Shown piece by piece: positions 1 to 10,264 of a DNA stretch of 64,000 nucleotides (positions within the stretch are counted from its first letter, which is position 1; each line of letters begins with the position of its first letter). The stretch is from Pseudomonas fluorescens. Lineage in GTDB: Bacteria; Pseudomonadota; Gammaproteobacteria; Pseudomonadales; Pseudomonadaceae. The notes beneath the pieces were generated by a model. That model saw only the letters and a program-made list of their open reading frames with translations. It did no database searches and was not told where the DNA came from. Where the stretch lies: positions 6,522,501 through 6,586,500 of the forward strand of contig NZ_CP015225.1 in assembly GCF_001623525.1 (NCBI RefSeq), written 5' to 3'. A program made the translations under genes and the position numbers.

Positions 1-397
1 GGTCCCACAGCGTCGAATCGTCCAGCACCAGCCGCACTCGCTCGCCTTCGGCTTCCAGGGTCAGGCTCGGCGCGTCGGGGAACAGACTGTAGAACAGCAA
101 GCCGCGTTGAAGGGCCTTGCCCAGGGTCCGACAGTGGATCAACGCGTGACACATCATGGCAAACGTCCCGGGTTTACTCGCAGCCCTACCGAATCCCAGG
201 TATTCGTCCCCCAATGCCAGCCACAGCGCCTGCAACAGGCGCGCGAACTGCTCGGGCGCAATCCGCGCGCGCGGCTCGTCCAACAGCTCTGGGCTGATGC
301 CCAGCTGTTGCAGCACAGGAACATAGTCGAAGCCTTGCCGGCGCGCGCCGCCCAAGGCTGCGCGGGCGAAGTGGCTGGCGATCGTGCGTTGGCGCAT
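1..397 (-). CDS. AraC-family transcriptional regulator (3' part cut by window edge)
   Basis: Read on the minus strand from an ATG at 397, an open frame runs off the left edge with 132 residues visible. It begins MRQRTIASHFARAAL and continues with GFDYVPVLQQLGI, RIAPEQFARLLQALW and LHRTLGKA-type segments (here ALIHCRTLGKALQRG). This is the pattern of the arabinose-binding-like N-terminal domain of AraC/XylS regulators; the C-terminal HTH would lie outside the window. It diverges from dctA, and the 333-bp intergenic space carries the dctA control sites. The ligand cannot be told from this fragment. Confidence 0.8.
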   Translation of the reverse strand, partial: MRQRTIASHFARAALGGARRQGFDYVPVLQQLGISPELLDEPRARIAPEQFARLLQALWLALGDEYLGFGRAASKPGTFAMMCHALIHCRTLGKALQRGLLFYSLFPDAPSLTLEAEGERVRLVLDDSTLWD

Positions 398-452
398 GGC
401 TGGAATCCGTCCGTTAAGCGGGCGATGGTAGCAGGGCACTGCGGCCCGACAA

Positions 453-507
453 GGCGGATATCCGCCAAATCCCGGAGTGATAAACACCCCGTGGGCGGAA
501 ATCCGCC
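453..507 (+). promoter_or_regulatory. Tandem palindromes, candidate DctD activator sites
   Basis: Two nearly identical perfect palindromes are visible: GGCGGATATCCGCC at 453-466 and GGCGGAAATCCGCC at 494-507 (13 of 14 bases equal). Their centres are 41 bp apart, about four helical turns, so both lie on one DNA face. They sit about 85-140 bp upstream of the sigma-54 promoter of dctA, the usual place for a bacterial enhancer-binding protein. In Pseudomonas and rhizobia dctA is activated by DctB/DctD with sigma-54; assigning these sites to DctD is inference. Confidence 0.7.
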
Positions 508-585
508 ACATTCCACGCCCGTGTTTAACTCGTGAATAATTCCAGAACCCTTCTGCGACAGCGCTTGTAGGGGTTTTCTGAAAAA

Positions 586-600
586 TGGCACGAGCCTTGC
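586..600 (+). promoter_or_regulatory. Sigma-54 (RpoN) promoter of dctA
   Basis: TGGCACGAGCCTTGC matches the sigma-54 consensus TGGCACG-N4-TTGC, with GG at 587-588 and GC at 599-600 separated by the required 10 bases. Transcription should start near 612, leaving a leader of about 120 nt before the dctA ATG. Confidence 0.9.
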
Positions 601-730
601 GATACAGCACACAGGTCTGCCGCGTGCAGCCGACAAAAAACAAATCCCTCCAGTGCAGGAGGGTTCGCAATTGAGGTGCCGTGGACGACAGGTGGAAGTC
701 GTCAAACGGGACTCTTGAGGAAGGTTTGCC

Positions 731-2083
731 ATGACGACTCGTCAGCCACTGTACAAATCCTTGTATTTCCAAGTGATCGTAGCCATTGCCATCGGCATTT
801 TGCTCGGCCACTTCTACCCGCAGACTGGTGTTGCCCTCAAGCCGTTCGGTGACGGGTTCATCAAACTGATCAAAATGGTCATCGCCCCCATCATTTTCTG
901 TACCGTCGTCAGCGGCATCGGCGGTATGCAGAACATGAAATCGGTCGGCAAGACCGGCGGCTATGCGCTGCTGTACTTTGAAATTGTCTCCACCATCGCC
1001 CTGCTGATCGGCCTGGTCGTGGTTAACATCGTGCAACCGGGTGTAGGCATGCACATCGATGTATCGACCCTGGACACCAGCAAGATCGCCGGTTTCATCA
1101 ATGCCAGTAAAGACCAGAGCATCATCGCCTTTATCCTCAACGTGATCCCGAACACCATCGTCGGCGCGTTCGCCAACGGTGACATCCTGCAAGTGCTGAT
1201 GTTCTCGGTGCTCTTCGGCTTCGCTCTGCATCGCCTGGGTGCCTACGGCAAGCCGGTACTGGACTTCATCGATCGCTTCGCCCATGTGATGTTCATCATC
1301 ATCAACATGATCATGAAGCTGGCGCCGATCGGTGCGTTCGGTGCCATGGCCTTCACCATCGGCGCCTACGGTGTCGGTTCGCTGGTGCAACTGGGCCAGC
1401 TGATGATCTGCTTCTATATCACCTGCGTGGTGTTCGTGCTGGTAGTACTGGGCGCCATCTGCCGCGCCCACGGCTTCAGCGTGGTCAAGCTGATTCGCTA
1501 CATCCGTGAAGAACTGCTGATCGTGCTGGGCACTTCCTCGTCGGAATCGGCCCTGCCACGCATGCTGATCAAGATGGAGCGCCTGGGTGCCAAGAAGTCG
1601 GTCGTAGGCCTGGTCATCCCGACTGGCTACTCGTTCAACCTCGACGGTACGTCGATCTACCTGACCATGGCCGCGGTGTTCATCGCCCAGGCCACCGATA
1701 CCCCGATGGACCTGACTCACCAGATCACCCTGCTGCTGGTGCTGCTGCTGTCCTCCAAAGGTGCGGCTGGCGTGACCGGTAGCGGCTTCATCGTGCTGGC
1801 GGCCACCCTGTCGGCCGTGGGCACCTTGCCGGTGGCCGGTCTGGCACTGATTCTGGGTATCGACCGCTTCATGTCCGAAGCTCGCGCCCTGACCAACCTG
1901 GTGGGCAACGCCGTTGCCACGATCGTGGTTGCCAAGTGGGTCAAGGAACTGGACGAAGACCAGTTGCAGACCGAGCTGGCTTCCGGTGGTCGTGGTATCG
2001 CCGATGTCCGTGAAGATGACGAGCAGATCGCGGCGGCGCAGATTGCAGCGGCTGAGTCCTCTGCTCCAGTCACTGTGAAGTAA
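731..2083 (+). CDS. dctA: C4-dicarboxylate:cation symporter DctA
   Basis: 450 aa, the normal length for DctA of the DAACS family, an inner-membrane importer of succinate, fumarate and malate. It has multiple membrane helices, the serine-rich re-entrant segment [11 protein letters not shown], the [14 protein letters not shown] motif and [13 protein letters not shown] near the C-terminus, all hallmarks of the family. The start at 731 has GAGGAAGG a few bases upstream. A sigma-54 promoter and two palindromic activator sites precede it and a strong terminator follows at 2103, so it is probably monocistronic and induced by dicarboxylates through DctB/DctD. The DctB/DctD genes are not in the window. 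Confidence 0.96.
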   Translation: MTTRQPLYKSLYFQVIVAIAIGILLGHFYPQTGVALKPFGDGFIKLIKMVIAPIIFCTVVSGIGGMQNMKSVGKTGGYALLYFEIVSTIALLIGLVVVNIVQPGVGMHIDVSTLDTSKIAGFINASKDQSIIAFILNVIPNTIVGAFANGDILQVLMFSVLFGFALHRLGAYGKPVLDFIDRFAHVMFIIINMIMKLAPIGAFGAMAFTIGAYGVGSLVQLGQLMICFYITCVVFVLVVLGAICRAHGFSVVKLIRYIREELLIVLGTSSSESALPRMLIKMERLGAKKSVVGLVIPTGYSFNLDGTSIYLTMAAVFIAQATDTPMDLTHQITLLLVLLLSSKGAAGVTGSGFIVLAATLSAVGTLPVAGLALILGIDRFMSEARALTNLVGNAVATIVVAKWVKELDEDQLQTELASGGRGIADVREDDEQIAAAQIAAAESSAPVTVK

Positions 2084-2102
2084 ACTTCAGGCTGTAATGA
2101 AA

Positions 2103-2124
2103 AACCCGCTTCGGCGGGTTTTTT
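2103..2124 (+). terminator. Rho-independent terminator of dctA
   Basis: AACCCGC-TTCG-GCGGGTT stem-loop followed by a run of T residues, 20 bp after the dctA stop codon. Confidence 0.9.
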
Positions 2125-2156
2125 ATTGGAAGAACTCTTCCGTCGAGGAGGTTTCT

Positions 2157-2282
2157 GTGGCGAGGGAGCTTGCTCCCGCTGGGTTGCGAAGCGACCCTAA
2201 GATGTATCTGCCACCGCGGTGCCTCAGACAAATGGCGGGGGGGCTGCTGCGCACCCCAGCGGGCGCAAGCTCCCTCGCCACA
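2157..2282. repeat. REPIN, GTGGCGAGGGAGC family
   Basis: Inverted pair of REP sequences: GTGGCGAGGGAGCTTGCTCC at the left end and its complement at the right end, around a roughly 75-bp spacer containing GCGAAGC/GCTGCTGCGC sub-arms. It lies between dctA and the CoA-transferase gene, within a 304-bp space that otherwise holds only the dctA terminator. The right arm has one change (GGGCGCAAGC). Confidence 0.85.
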
Positions 2283-2387
2283 AGAGCTCTCACGCTGAGC
2301 GCAATGGTCATCCAGACTGGCACCTGCGGTGATTGCCCTACCACCAACCCCTGCCTAGTCTTTAGCCATCACCCACCGGAGATCGCT

Positions 2388-3569
2388 ATGCAAGGCCCAC
2401 TGGCATCGCTCAAGGTTCTGGATTTCTCGACCCTGCTGCCCGGCCCGTTTGCCTCGCTGTTGCTGGCAGACATGGGGGCCGAGGTGTTGCGCATCGAGTC
2501 GCCGACCCGCCAGGACCTGCTGCGGGTGCTGCCGCCCCATGATCAGGGCTCCTCGGCCAGCCACGCCTACCTCAACCGTAACAAACGCAGCCTGGCCCTG
2601 GACCTCAAGCAACCGGAAGCGTTGGCGGTGGTCACGCAATTGCTGGAGGACTACGACATCCTGCTGGAACAGTTCCGCCCCGGCGTGATGGAGCGGTTGG
2701 GCCTGGGATACGAAGCCTTGAAAGCCATCAATCCGCGGCTGATCTACGTGTCGATCACCGGCTACGGCCAGACCGGGCCCTACAAGGACCGCGCCGGTCA
2801 CGACATCAATTACCTGGCCCTGGCGGGGCTGGCCAGCCACACCGGCCGCGCCGACAGCGGTCCGTTGCCGCTGGGGATCCAGGCGGCGGACATCGCCGGA
2901 GGTTCGTTGCATGGGGTGATCGGGCTGTTGGCGGCGGTCATCGCCCGCCAGCAAACCGGTCAGGGGCAGCATCTTGACGTGAGCATGACTGACTGTGTGT
3001 TCAGCCTCAACGCCATGGCCGGTGCCGGTTACCTGGCCTGCGGTGTCGAGCCGGAGCGGGAAAAACAGATGCTCAACGGCGGCAGCTTCTATGACTATTA
3101 CCGTACCCGCGATGCTCGCTGGATGTCGGTGGGTAGCCTGGAACCGGTGTTCATGCAGGCGTTGTGCGAGGCCTTGGGACGGCCGGAACTGGCGGCCCAG
3201 GGGTTGTCGCCCAAGCCTGAACAACAGCACGCTCTTAAGCAGGCGCTGCAAGCCGAGTTTGAAAAACGCGATTTTGCCGAGCTGTGCAGCCTGTTTGCCG
3301 GGATCGATGCCTGCGTCGAGCCGGTCCTGAGCCTGGAGGAAGCTGTTCGGCATCCGCAGTTACAGGCTCGGGAGCTGGTGACACAGGTGCCCCGGGGCGA
3401 TGGTTCAAGCCAGGCGCAGATGGCTTGTCCGTTGAGATTTTCCGAAGGGTTGCCTGAGCCTCGGCATATTGGCGCGGGATTGGGGGCGCATACGGATCAG
3501 GTGTTGGGGGAGTTGGGGTTTAGTGCGCAGCGGATCGCTCAATTGCGGGATGCCAAGGTGATTTTGTAG
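2388..3569 (+). CDS. CaiB/BaiF family CoA-transferase / acyl-CoA racemase
   Basis: 393 aa from the ATG at 2388, preceded by CCGGAGATCGCT. The open frame extends further upstream, but that part is REPIN sequence and lacks conservation-like features. Family signatures: LLPGPFASLLLADMGAEVLRIE at the N-terminus, LNRNKRSLALDLKQPEA, EQFRPGVMERLGLGY, ITGYGQTGPY, and AGHDINYLALAGL, where the His-Asp region corresponds to the catalytic zone of alpha-methylacyl-CoA racemase. These class III enzymes move CoA between organic acids or epimerise 2-methylacyl-CoA. The lack of neighbouring pathway genes prevents naming the substrate. Racemase-like is slightly favoured by GHDINYLA. Confidence 0.88.
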   Translation: MQGPLASLKVLDFSTLLPGPFASLLLADMGAEVLRIESPTRQDLLRVLPPHDQGSSASHAYLNRNKRSLALDLKQPEALAVVTQLLEDYDILLEQFRPGVMERLGLGYEALKAINPRLIYVSITGYGQTGPYKDRAGHDINYLALAGLASHTGRADSGPLPLGIQAADIAGGSLHGVIGLLAAVIARQQTGQGQHLDVSMTDCVFSLNAMAGAGYLACGVEPEREKQMLNGGSFYDYYRTRDARWMSVGSLEPVFMQALCEALGRPELAAQGLSPKPEQQHALKQALQAEFEKRDFAELCSLFAGIDACVEPVLSLEEAVRHPQLQARELVTQVPRGDGSSQAQMACPLRFSEGLPEPRHIGAGLGAHTDQVLGELGFSAQRIAQLRDAKVIL

Positions 3570-3618
3570 TGCTCTTTAGGGCCTCTTCGCGGGCAAGCCC
3601 AGACACCACAAAAGCCTG

Positions 3619-4113
3619 CTATTCCACCCGGGTTTCTCCACTGAACACCAAGGTATTGCGACAGCTTCGGCACAAATACCGCCGCCCCTGGCGCACCAGG
3701 CTGTGGCGCTGGGCCGAGAACGGGAAGTCGCTGCCGTCGCAGGGGCATTTGTAGATGTAGCGGGTCACGCTGCGGCGTTTGATTTCGTAGGTGTGGCAGC
3801 GGTTGGGCGGTAGTTCGTACACCCCACGCATGATCAGTTGCCATTCTTCGCCATGGGGCTGGATGCGTTCGCCAAACAGTTGATGGGCGATCAGGTGCGC
3901 GACTTCATGGGCGACGGTCTGCTTGAGGAAGTCTTCGGCGTTTTCCCGGTACAACTGTGGATTGAAGCGCAGCAGATTCTCATGCAGGTGCGCAACGCCG
4001 GCCTTCTGGCCACGCAATTTGAAGCTGACCACTGGGCGTTTGAAAGGACGTTTGAAAAAGGATTCGGCTTGTTGGTAACACTCTTCGACGCGGGTATTGA
4101 GTTGCTCGAGCAT
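3619..4113 (-). CDS. sprT: SprT family zinc metalloprotease
   Basis: 164 aa, normal for SprT. The zinc-protease motif HEVAH lies at residues 69-73 with a further His at 87 (QPHGEEW). The C-terminal part has a zinc ribbon with a CPC pair and a CRSC pair. SprT-like proteins resemble the eukaryotic DNA-protein crosslink protease SPRTN, but the bacterial substrate is not established. It converges with the CoA-transferase gene and lies downstream of the Yip1 gene, separated from it by a hairpin. Confidence 0.92.
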   Translation of the reverse strand: MLEQLNTRVEECYQQAESFFKRPFKRPVVSFKLRGQKAGVAHLHENLLRFNPQLYRENAEDFLKQTVAHEVAHLIAHQLFGERIQPHGEEWQLIMRGVYELPPNRCHTYEIKRRSVTRYIYKCPCDGSDFPFSAQRHSLVRQGRRYLCRSCRNTLVFSGETRVE

Positions 4114-4203
4114 GCTTTACGGGTCTCCAGAAGCCCGAGTATGCCGCAAGCGTCGGCCGTTGCGAATCGTCCAGGCGCCCAGCGGTCGTGTCGAGCGGCT
4201 CAA

Positions 4204-4235
4204 ACACAGGAAGGCCGCCTTGCGGCGGCCTGTGT
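4204..4235 (-). terminator. Hairpin, possible terminator after the Yip1 gene
   Basis: GGCCGCC-TTGC-GGCGGCC stem at 4213-4230, extended by ACACA/TGTGT outer arms. On the minus strand it follows the Yip1 gene, but only a weak T-rich tail (TTCCTGTGTTT) is present, so termination is uncertain. Confidence 0.45.
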
Positions 4236-4285
4236 CGGCAGATCCTGTTTTTATTGGAGGGTACTATCGGGACCGTTTCAATCCT

Positions 4286-4888
4286 TCAATTGGTATAGAC
4301 CGGGCCGACGCCGAGCCCCCAGACAATCACCGTGAACGCCATGATGGCTACCAGCACCACCAGGCCTACGGCGAGCACCGAACTGGAAAACAGAAAACCT
4401 TCGTCCTGGGGAATGTTCATGAACGTCGGCAAGCCCACATACAGCAGGTAGACCGTGTAGCAGATCGCCGCCGTGCCGACGATCATCCCCAGCCACATGT
4501 GCGGGTAGAGCGCCGCCAGGCCGCCGATGAACAAAGGTGTCGCGGTGTAGGTAGCGAACGCGACGCAACGGGCCAGGCTCGGGTTGGCGTCATAGGTTCG
4601 GGCCATCCAGTGGATGAAGGCGCCCATCACTGCCACACCGCCCAACATGGCCAGGTACGACATGACTGTCATCCACAGCGCACTTTCCTGGGTGAGCATG
4701 ACCGGTGCACGATTGCCGATGACCCATCCCACCTGCGTGGTGCCGATGAACGCCGATACCGCGGGAATGGCCGCCAGGATCAGCGTGTGGGTGAGGTACA
4801 TGTGGCTGATGCTTTCCTCCTGATCGCCACGGATTTCTTTCCATTCTTGATCAGGGTGGGTAAAGAGCCCCACGACATGATGGATCAT
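4286..4888 (-). CDS. Yip1 domain membrane protein
   Basis: 200 aa. It begins MIHHVVGLFTHPDQEWKEI, the soluble start typical of bacterial Yip1-domain proteins, followed by about five hydrophobic helices (for example residues 36-52, 72-92, 116-136 and 174-195). The start at 4888 has an AGGAGTGA-like site upstream. The function of bacterial Yip1 proteins is poorly known; they are integral inner-membrane proteins. Transcribed toward sprT. Confidence 0.85.
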   Translation of the reverse strand: MIHHVVGLFTHPDQEWKEIRGDQEESISHMYLTHTLILAAIPAVSAFIGTTQVGWVIGNRAPVMLTQESALWMTVMSYLAMLGGVAVMGAFIHWMARTYDANPSLARCVAFATYTATPLFIGGLAALYPHMWLGMIVGTAAICYTVYLLYVGLPTFMNIPQDEGFLFSSSVLAVGLVVLVAIMAFTVIVWGLGVGPVYTN

Positions 4889-5304
4889 AGTCAGTCACTC
4901 CTTTGTTATTGCCATCGCCCCCCAACGGAGCGCCTACGGGCCAAATGGCCGGGTAAGTAAAGGTCTGTAAGTGTGTGCGACCTTATGTCGCAGTATAGAA
5001 AGGAGTCACCCCAAGGGGGATGGTGGGCTTAGAGCAAATCGCGCTGTAAAGGAGCAGGTTAATCGCGGCTTGATCTGTATGCGTAATTCTCAGGCGAAGA
5101 GATTCATGTGGCGAGGGAGCTTGCTCCCGCTGGACTGCGCAGCAGGCCCCTGCGTTCTGTCCGGCACCGCGGTGATACATACATTTTCGGGGCTGCTTCG
5201 CACCCCAGCGGGAGCAAGCTCCCTCGCCACAGGGGGGCGGTGCCATATGGGAGATTTTTTGCGTAAAATGCCGCCCTTTCGTCACACCTCACGGATTTCG
5301 CGTC
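4889..5304. other. Divergent Yip1/ttcA intergenic region
   Basis: 416 bp without a gene. It holds a perfect inverted repeat TGCGAC-N5-GTCGCA (4976-4992) next to a minus-strand TATACT that could be the -10 of the Yip1 gene, a REPIN (5108-5230), and a plus-strand TAAAAT at 5264-5269 that may be the ttcA -10. No convincing -35 was found for either. Confidence 0.6.
5108..5230. repeat. REPIN, GTGGCGAGGGAGC family
   Basis: Two inverted copies of GTGGCGAGGGAGCTTGCTCC bracket about 75 bp. It is one of only two copies in the window lying between divergent genes. Confidence 0.88.
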
Positions 5305-6129
5305 ATGGGCACTCTTACGGTCAACCAGAACAAACTGCAAAAGCGCCTGCGCCGCCTGGCCGGTGAGGCGGTCGCCGATTTCAACATGATCGAGGACGGT
5401 GACAAGGTCATGGTCTGCCTGTCCGGCGGCAAGGACAGCTACACCTTGCTCGATGTGCTGATGCATCTGCAGAAGGTTGCGCCGATCAAGTTCGACATCG
5501 TCGCGGTAAACATGGACCAGAAGCAGCCCGGGTTCCCCGAGCATGTGCTGCCGGCCTACCTTGAATCGCTGGGTGTGGAATATCACATCGTCGAGAAAGA
5601 CACCTATTCGGTGGTCAAGGAACTGATTCCCGAAGGCAAGACCACCTGTTCGCTGTGCTCACGCCTGCGGCGCGGAACGCTCTACACCTTCGCCGACGAG
5701 ATCGGCGCAACCAAGATGGCCCTGGGGCACCATCGCGACGACATCGTCGAGACCTTTTTCCTGAACATGTTCTACAACGGCTCGCTCAAGGCCATGCCGC
5801 CCAAGCTGCGAGCCGATGACGGGCGCAACGTGGTGATCCGGCCATTGGCCTATTGCAGCGAGAAAGACATCCAGGCCTATTCGGATTTCAAGCAATTCCC
5901 GATCATCCCCTGCAACCTGTGCGGCTCCCAGGAAAACCTGCAACGTCAGGTGGTCAAGGAAATGCTCCAGGAGTGGGAGCGCAAGACGCCGGGCCGTACC
6001 GAGAGCATTTTCCGCGGCTTGCAGAACGTCATTCCGTCGCAACTGGCGGACCGCAACCTGTTCGACTTCACCAACCTGCGCATCGACGAAAACGCCACGC
6101 CGCGGTTCGTCAACGTGGTGAATCTCTGA
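5305..6129 (+). CDS. ttcA: tRNA 2-thiocytidine(32) synthetase TtcA
   Basis: 274 aa. ATP-pyrophosphatase P-loop SGGKDS at residues 40-45; two CxxC pairs at Cys115/118 (CSLC) and Cys203/206 (CNLC), which in TtcA hold the iron-sulfur cluster and take part in sulfur transfer; [14 protein letters not shown] follows the first pair. The enzyme thiolates C32 of certain tRNAs. Monocistronic by position: it stands between a REPIN and the glycosylase-like gene 80 bp downstream. Confidence 0.96.
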   Translation: MGTLTVNQNKLQKRLRRLAGEAVADFNMIEDGDKVMVCLSGGKDSYTLLDVLMHLQKVAPIKFDIVAVNMDQKQPGFPEHVLPAYLESLGVEYHIVEKDTYSVVKELIPEGKTTCSLCSRLRRGTLYTFADEIGATKMALGHHRDDIVETFFLNMFYNGSLKAMPPKLRADDGRNVVIRPLAYCSEKDIQAYSDFKQFPIIPCNLCGSQENLQRQVVKEMLQEWERKTPGRTESIFRGLQNVIPSQLADRNLFDFTNLRIDENATPRFVNVVNL

Positions 6130-6210
6130 CGGCGCCAACCGCTCTATTCACGGCGCCAATGGCTATAAGGGCCACTGGCGCCGTTTTCATTTCCGACCCC
6201 AGGAGAGGGC

Positions 6211-6885
6211 ATGCGCGATTACAAGTGGCTGCACGAGTATTGTCTGAACCGCTTCGGTTCGGCGGCTGAACTGGAAGCCCATCTGCCGGTTCCCAAGACC
6301 CCGGCGCAATTGCGCAAGATCGGCGACGACCGCTACCTCTCGACCATGGCGCTGCGGGTGTTCCGCGCCGGGCTCAAGCACAGCCTGGTGGATGCCAAGT
6401 GGCCGGCGTTCGAAGAGGTGTTCTTCAAGTTCGATCCGGAGAAAGTCGTGCTGATGAGCGCCGAGCACCTGGAGCGGTTGATGCAGGACGCGCGGATCAT
6501 CCGCCATCTGGGCAAGCTCAAGAGCGTACCGCGCAACGCGCAACTGATATTGGACGTGGCCCACGAAAAGGGCAGCTTCGCCGCACTGGTCGCTGACTGG
6601 CCAGTGACCGACATCGTCGGCCTGTGGACGTACCTGAAAAAACGCGGCCATCAACTGGGCGGCCTGTCGGCGCCGCGCTTTTTGCGGATGATGGGCAAGG
6701 ACACCTTCGTGCCCAGTTATGACGTGGTGGCCGCGCTCAATGCCCAGGACATCATCGACAAAGTCCCCACCAGCCAGCGGGACCTGGCGACGGTGCAGAA
6801 TGCCTTCAACCAGTGGCATGAAGAGAGCGGGGGAAGGCCCATGAGCCAGATATCGATGATGCTGGCGTATACCGTGAATCATTGA
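6211..6885 (+). CDS. DNA-3-methyladenine glycosylase I-like protein
   Basis: 224 aa, a little longer than E. coli Tag. It contains the Tag-like run YLSTMALRVFRAGLKHSLVDAKWPAFEEVFFKFDPEKV, DARIIRHLGKLKSVPRNAQ and TYLKKRGHQLGG, which match the adenine glycosylase family of helix-hairpin-helix DNA repair enzymes that remove 3-methyladenine. GGAGAGGGC precedes the ATG. The 80-bp gap after ttcA allows co-transcription. The zinc-binding Cys/His set of classical Tag is not obvious, so catalytic specificity is inferred only. Confidence 0.82.
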   Translation: MRDYKWLHEYCLNRFGSAAELEAHLPVPKTPAQLRKIGDDRYLSTMALRVFRAGLKHSLVDAKWPAFEEVFFKFDPEKVVLMSAEHLERLMQDARIIRHLGKLKSVPRNAQLILDVAHEKGSFAALVADWPVTDIVGLWTYLKKRGHQLGGLSAPRFLRMMGKDTFVPSYDVVAALNAQDIIDKVPTSQRDLATVQNAFNQWHEESGGRPMSQISMMLAYTVNH

Positions 6886-6895
6886 GACCGCGTTG

Positions 6896-6968
6896 CGGCC
6901 ATCGCGAGCAAGCTCGCTCCCACAGGGACTCGATGGCACCCTGTGTGCGAGCTTGCTCGCGATAGCGG
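6896..6968. repeat. REPIN, GTGGGAGCGAGC/GCGATAGCGG family
   Basis: Left arm CATCGCGAGCAAGCTCGCTCCCAC and right arm GTGTGCGAGCTTGCTCGCGATAGCGG in inverse orientation, in the short convergent gap between the glycosylase gene and the DUF2069 gene. Confidence 0.8.
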
Positions 6969-6972
6969 TATA

Positions 6973-8928
<1,956 letters not shown>

Positions 8929-8952
8929 CCCCTGTCATGGCTGAGGGCTTGT

Positions 8953-9074
8953 GTGGCGAGGGAGCTTGCTCCCGCTGGGCTGCGCAGCAGCCCCAAAATG
9001 TATCTGTCACCACGGTGTCGGACAGGACGCAGGGGCCTGCTGCGCAGTCCAGCGGGAGCAAGCTCCCTCGCCAC
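8953..9074. repeat. REPIN, GTGGCGAGGGAGC family
   Basis: Inverted GTGGCGAGGGAGCTTGCTCC arms with TGCGCAGCAG / CTGCTGCGCA inner arms, filling the convergent gap between the TlpA-like gene and the META lipoprotein gene. Confidence 0.9.
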
Positions 9075-9090
9075 AGGGGGGGCGTCAGCT

Positions 9091-9495
9091 TCAGCCCTCT
9101 TCCAACCACCACCGCAGCGGCTTGCCCTGGGCCGGCCAGAAGCGTATTTGCTCGATGGGCGAGATGTCCCAGCGCTCGACCTTTTCCAAGGCCTGCAAGA
9201 AGCGCGTTTCTTGCTCCATCACCGCCGGGGCGCAGAGTTTGCGCGTGCTGCCGATCTTGCCGAAGCTCAAACGGTGGCCTTCCAGGGTATAGGGCGCGAA
9301 CCAGTGGTTGCAGCCGCCATTGCCATAGGCGCGACCGTCATCCCCAAGGGTGATGGTCAGGTGGCTGTAGTCCATCAATGGCCGTTCACCGATCCACTCC
9401 AGGATGTAGCTGCGGTTATGTTGCAGCTGTACAGGTTCAGCGGCACAGCCCATCAGGCTCATGCCGATCAACGCGGACAGGGCCAAACGTTTCAT
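9091..9495 (-). CDS. META domain (HslJ-like) lipoprotein
   Basis: 134 aa from MKRLALSALIGMSLMGC (lipobox Cys17). The body contains the META-domain pattern: LTITLGDDGRAYGNGGCNHWFAPYTLEG followed by LSFGKIGSTRKLCAPAVMEQETRFLQAL. HslJ-type proteins are envelope-associated and linked to heat or novobiocin tolerance in E. coli. The start overlaps the stop of the upstream double-CxxC gene (ATGA), so the two are coupled. Confidence 0.88.
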   Translation of the reverse strand: MKRLALSALIGMSLMGCAAEPVQLQHNRSYILEWIGERPLMDYSHLTITLGDDGRAYGNGGCNHWFAPYTLEGHRLSFGKIGSTRKLCAPAVMEQETRFLQALEKVERWDISPIEQIRFWPAQGKPLRWWLEEG

Positions 9496-9929
9496 CAGGC
9501 GGCTTCCTGGCATTTCGGGCACAGGTGTTTTTCACCCACGGTGATCCAGCCCAGTTCGGCGATCCGTGCAGTGGCGGCCGGTTTTTCGGCCTTGACGCCG
9601 AGCTTGGCATCGACGGCGAATTCGAAGCTCAGTTCCTTGGCGCAGCTGTCGCAGTTGACCTGCCAGGTGTGGATCGCCAGTTCGCCGAACACCGGGCCGG
9701 TGGTCATGGCGGTCCATTGGCCCATGGGCTTGAGCAGGTGCCGCACGGTGTCCACGGTCAGGCGCATGGACAAGTCCTTGCTGCCCTTGAGCGTGACGAG
9801 CAACACATCGTTGGCCTGGATCGAACCGCCATTGCCGGTGACCTGGTAGCGGCCCGGCGCCAGTGCGCGGACTTCGGTCAAGGTGTGCTGCGGGTTCATC
9901 AGGGTGTAGCGGAAATCGTGTTCGGCCAT
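9495..9929 (-). CDS. Conserved hypothetical with two CxxC pairs
   Basis: 144 aa from the ATG at 9929 with GGAGGACCC directly upstream. I do not recognise the family. It has Cys93/96 (CDSC) and Cys137/140 (CPKC) near the C-terminus, a spacing compatible with one zinc ribbon, and an N-terminal beta-rich half with no signal peptide. Cytoplasmic by appearance, although its partner gene encodes a lipoprotein. Confidence 0.75.
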   Translation of the reverse strand: MAEHDFRYTLMNPQHTLTEVRALAPGRYQVTGNGGSIQANDVLLVTLKGSKDLSMRLTVDTVRHLLKPMGQWTAMTTGPVFGELAIHTWQVNCDSCAKELSFEFAVDAKLGVKAEKPAATARIAELGWITVGEKHLCPKCQEAA

Positions 9930-10015
9930 GGGTCCTCCAAATAGGCGCGATATGCTAGCACGGGGCATGGCTTTGGATGCTCCATAAGGGATCTGACCGA
10001 CGAAACTCCATCCCT

Positions 10016-10037
10016 GTGGGAGCAAGCTCGCGATGGC
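10016..10037. repeat. Single REP arm
   Basis: GTGGGAGCAAGCTCGCGATGG, a lone half of the GTGGGAGC family lying 25 bp before the REPIN at 10062. It belongs to the 335-bp space 9930-10264, which otherwise holds the REPIN and the 10222-10247 hairpin. Confidence 0.65.
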
Positions 10038-10061
10038 GTCAGCCCAGACAACCCACAACCC

Positions 10062-10180
10062 GTGGCGAGGGAGCTTGCTCCCGCTCGGCTGCGCAGCAGT
10101 CGCCAACCGGATCATGCGGTCCGGCTGAAAAAATGCAGAGGCCTGCTTCGCAGGCCAGCGGGAGCAAGCTCCCTCGCCAC
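10062..10180. repeat. REPIN, GTGGCGAGGGAGC family
   Basis: Inverted GTGGCGAGGGAGCTTGCTCC arms enclosing GCGGTCCGGC-containing spacer and GCCTGCTTCGCAGGC hairpin, between ldhA and the double-CxxC gene (both minus strand). Confidence 0.88.
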
Positions 10181-10221
10181 ATTGGGTTTGTGTGAAGCCG
10201 AAATTGGAGCTCGACCAAAGT

Positions 10222-10247
10222 CCCTGTGTGAGCGAGCTCCTACAGGG
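10222..10247. repeat. REP-like hairpin behind ldhA
   Basis: CCCTGTGTGAGCGAGCTCCTACAGGG is an imperfect inverted repeat that looks like a collapsed REP. It lies 18 bp past the ldhA stop and could also act as its transcript end. Confidence 0.5.
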
Positions 10248-10264
10248 GGGCTGGCTAGAGCTGA

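Noticed and set aside
154..732. 192-codon minus-strand frame across the dctA promoter
   Set aside because: Overlaps the sigma-54 promoter and the AraC gene in another frame; Cys/Arg-rich translation without domain.
2097..2387. N-terminal extension of the CoA-transferase frame
   Set aside because: The extension translates the dctA terminator and a REPIN; the ATG at 2388 gives the normal family length.
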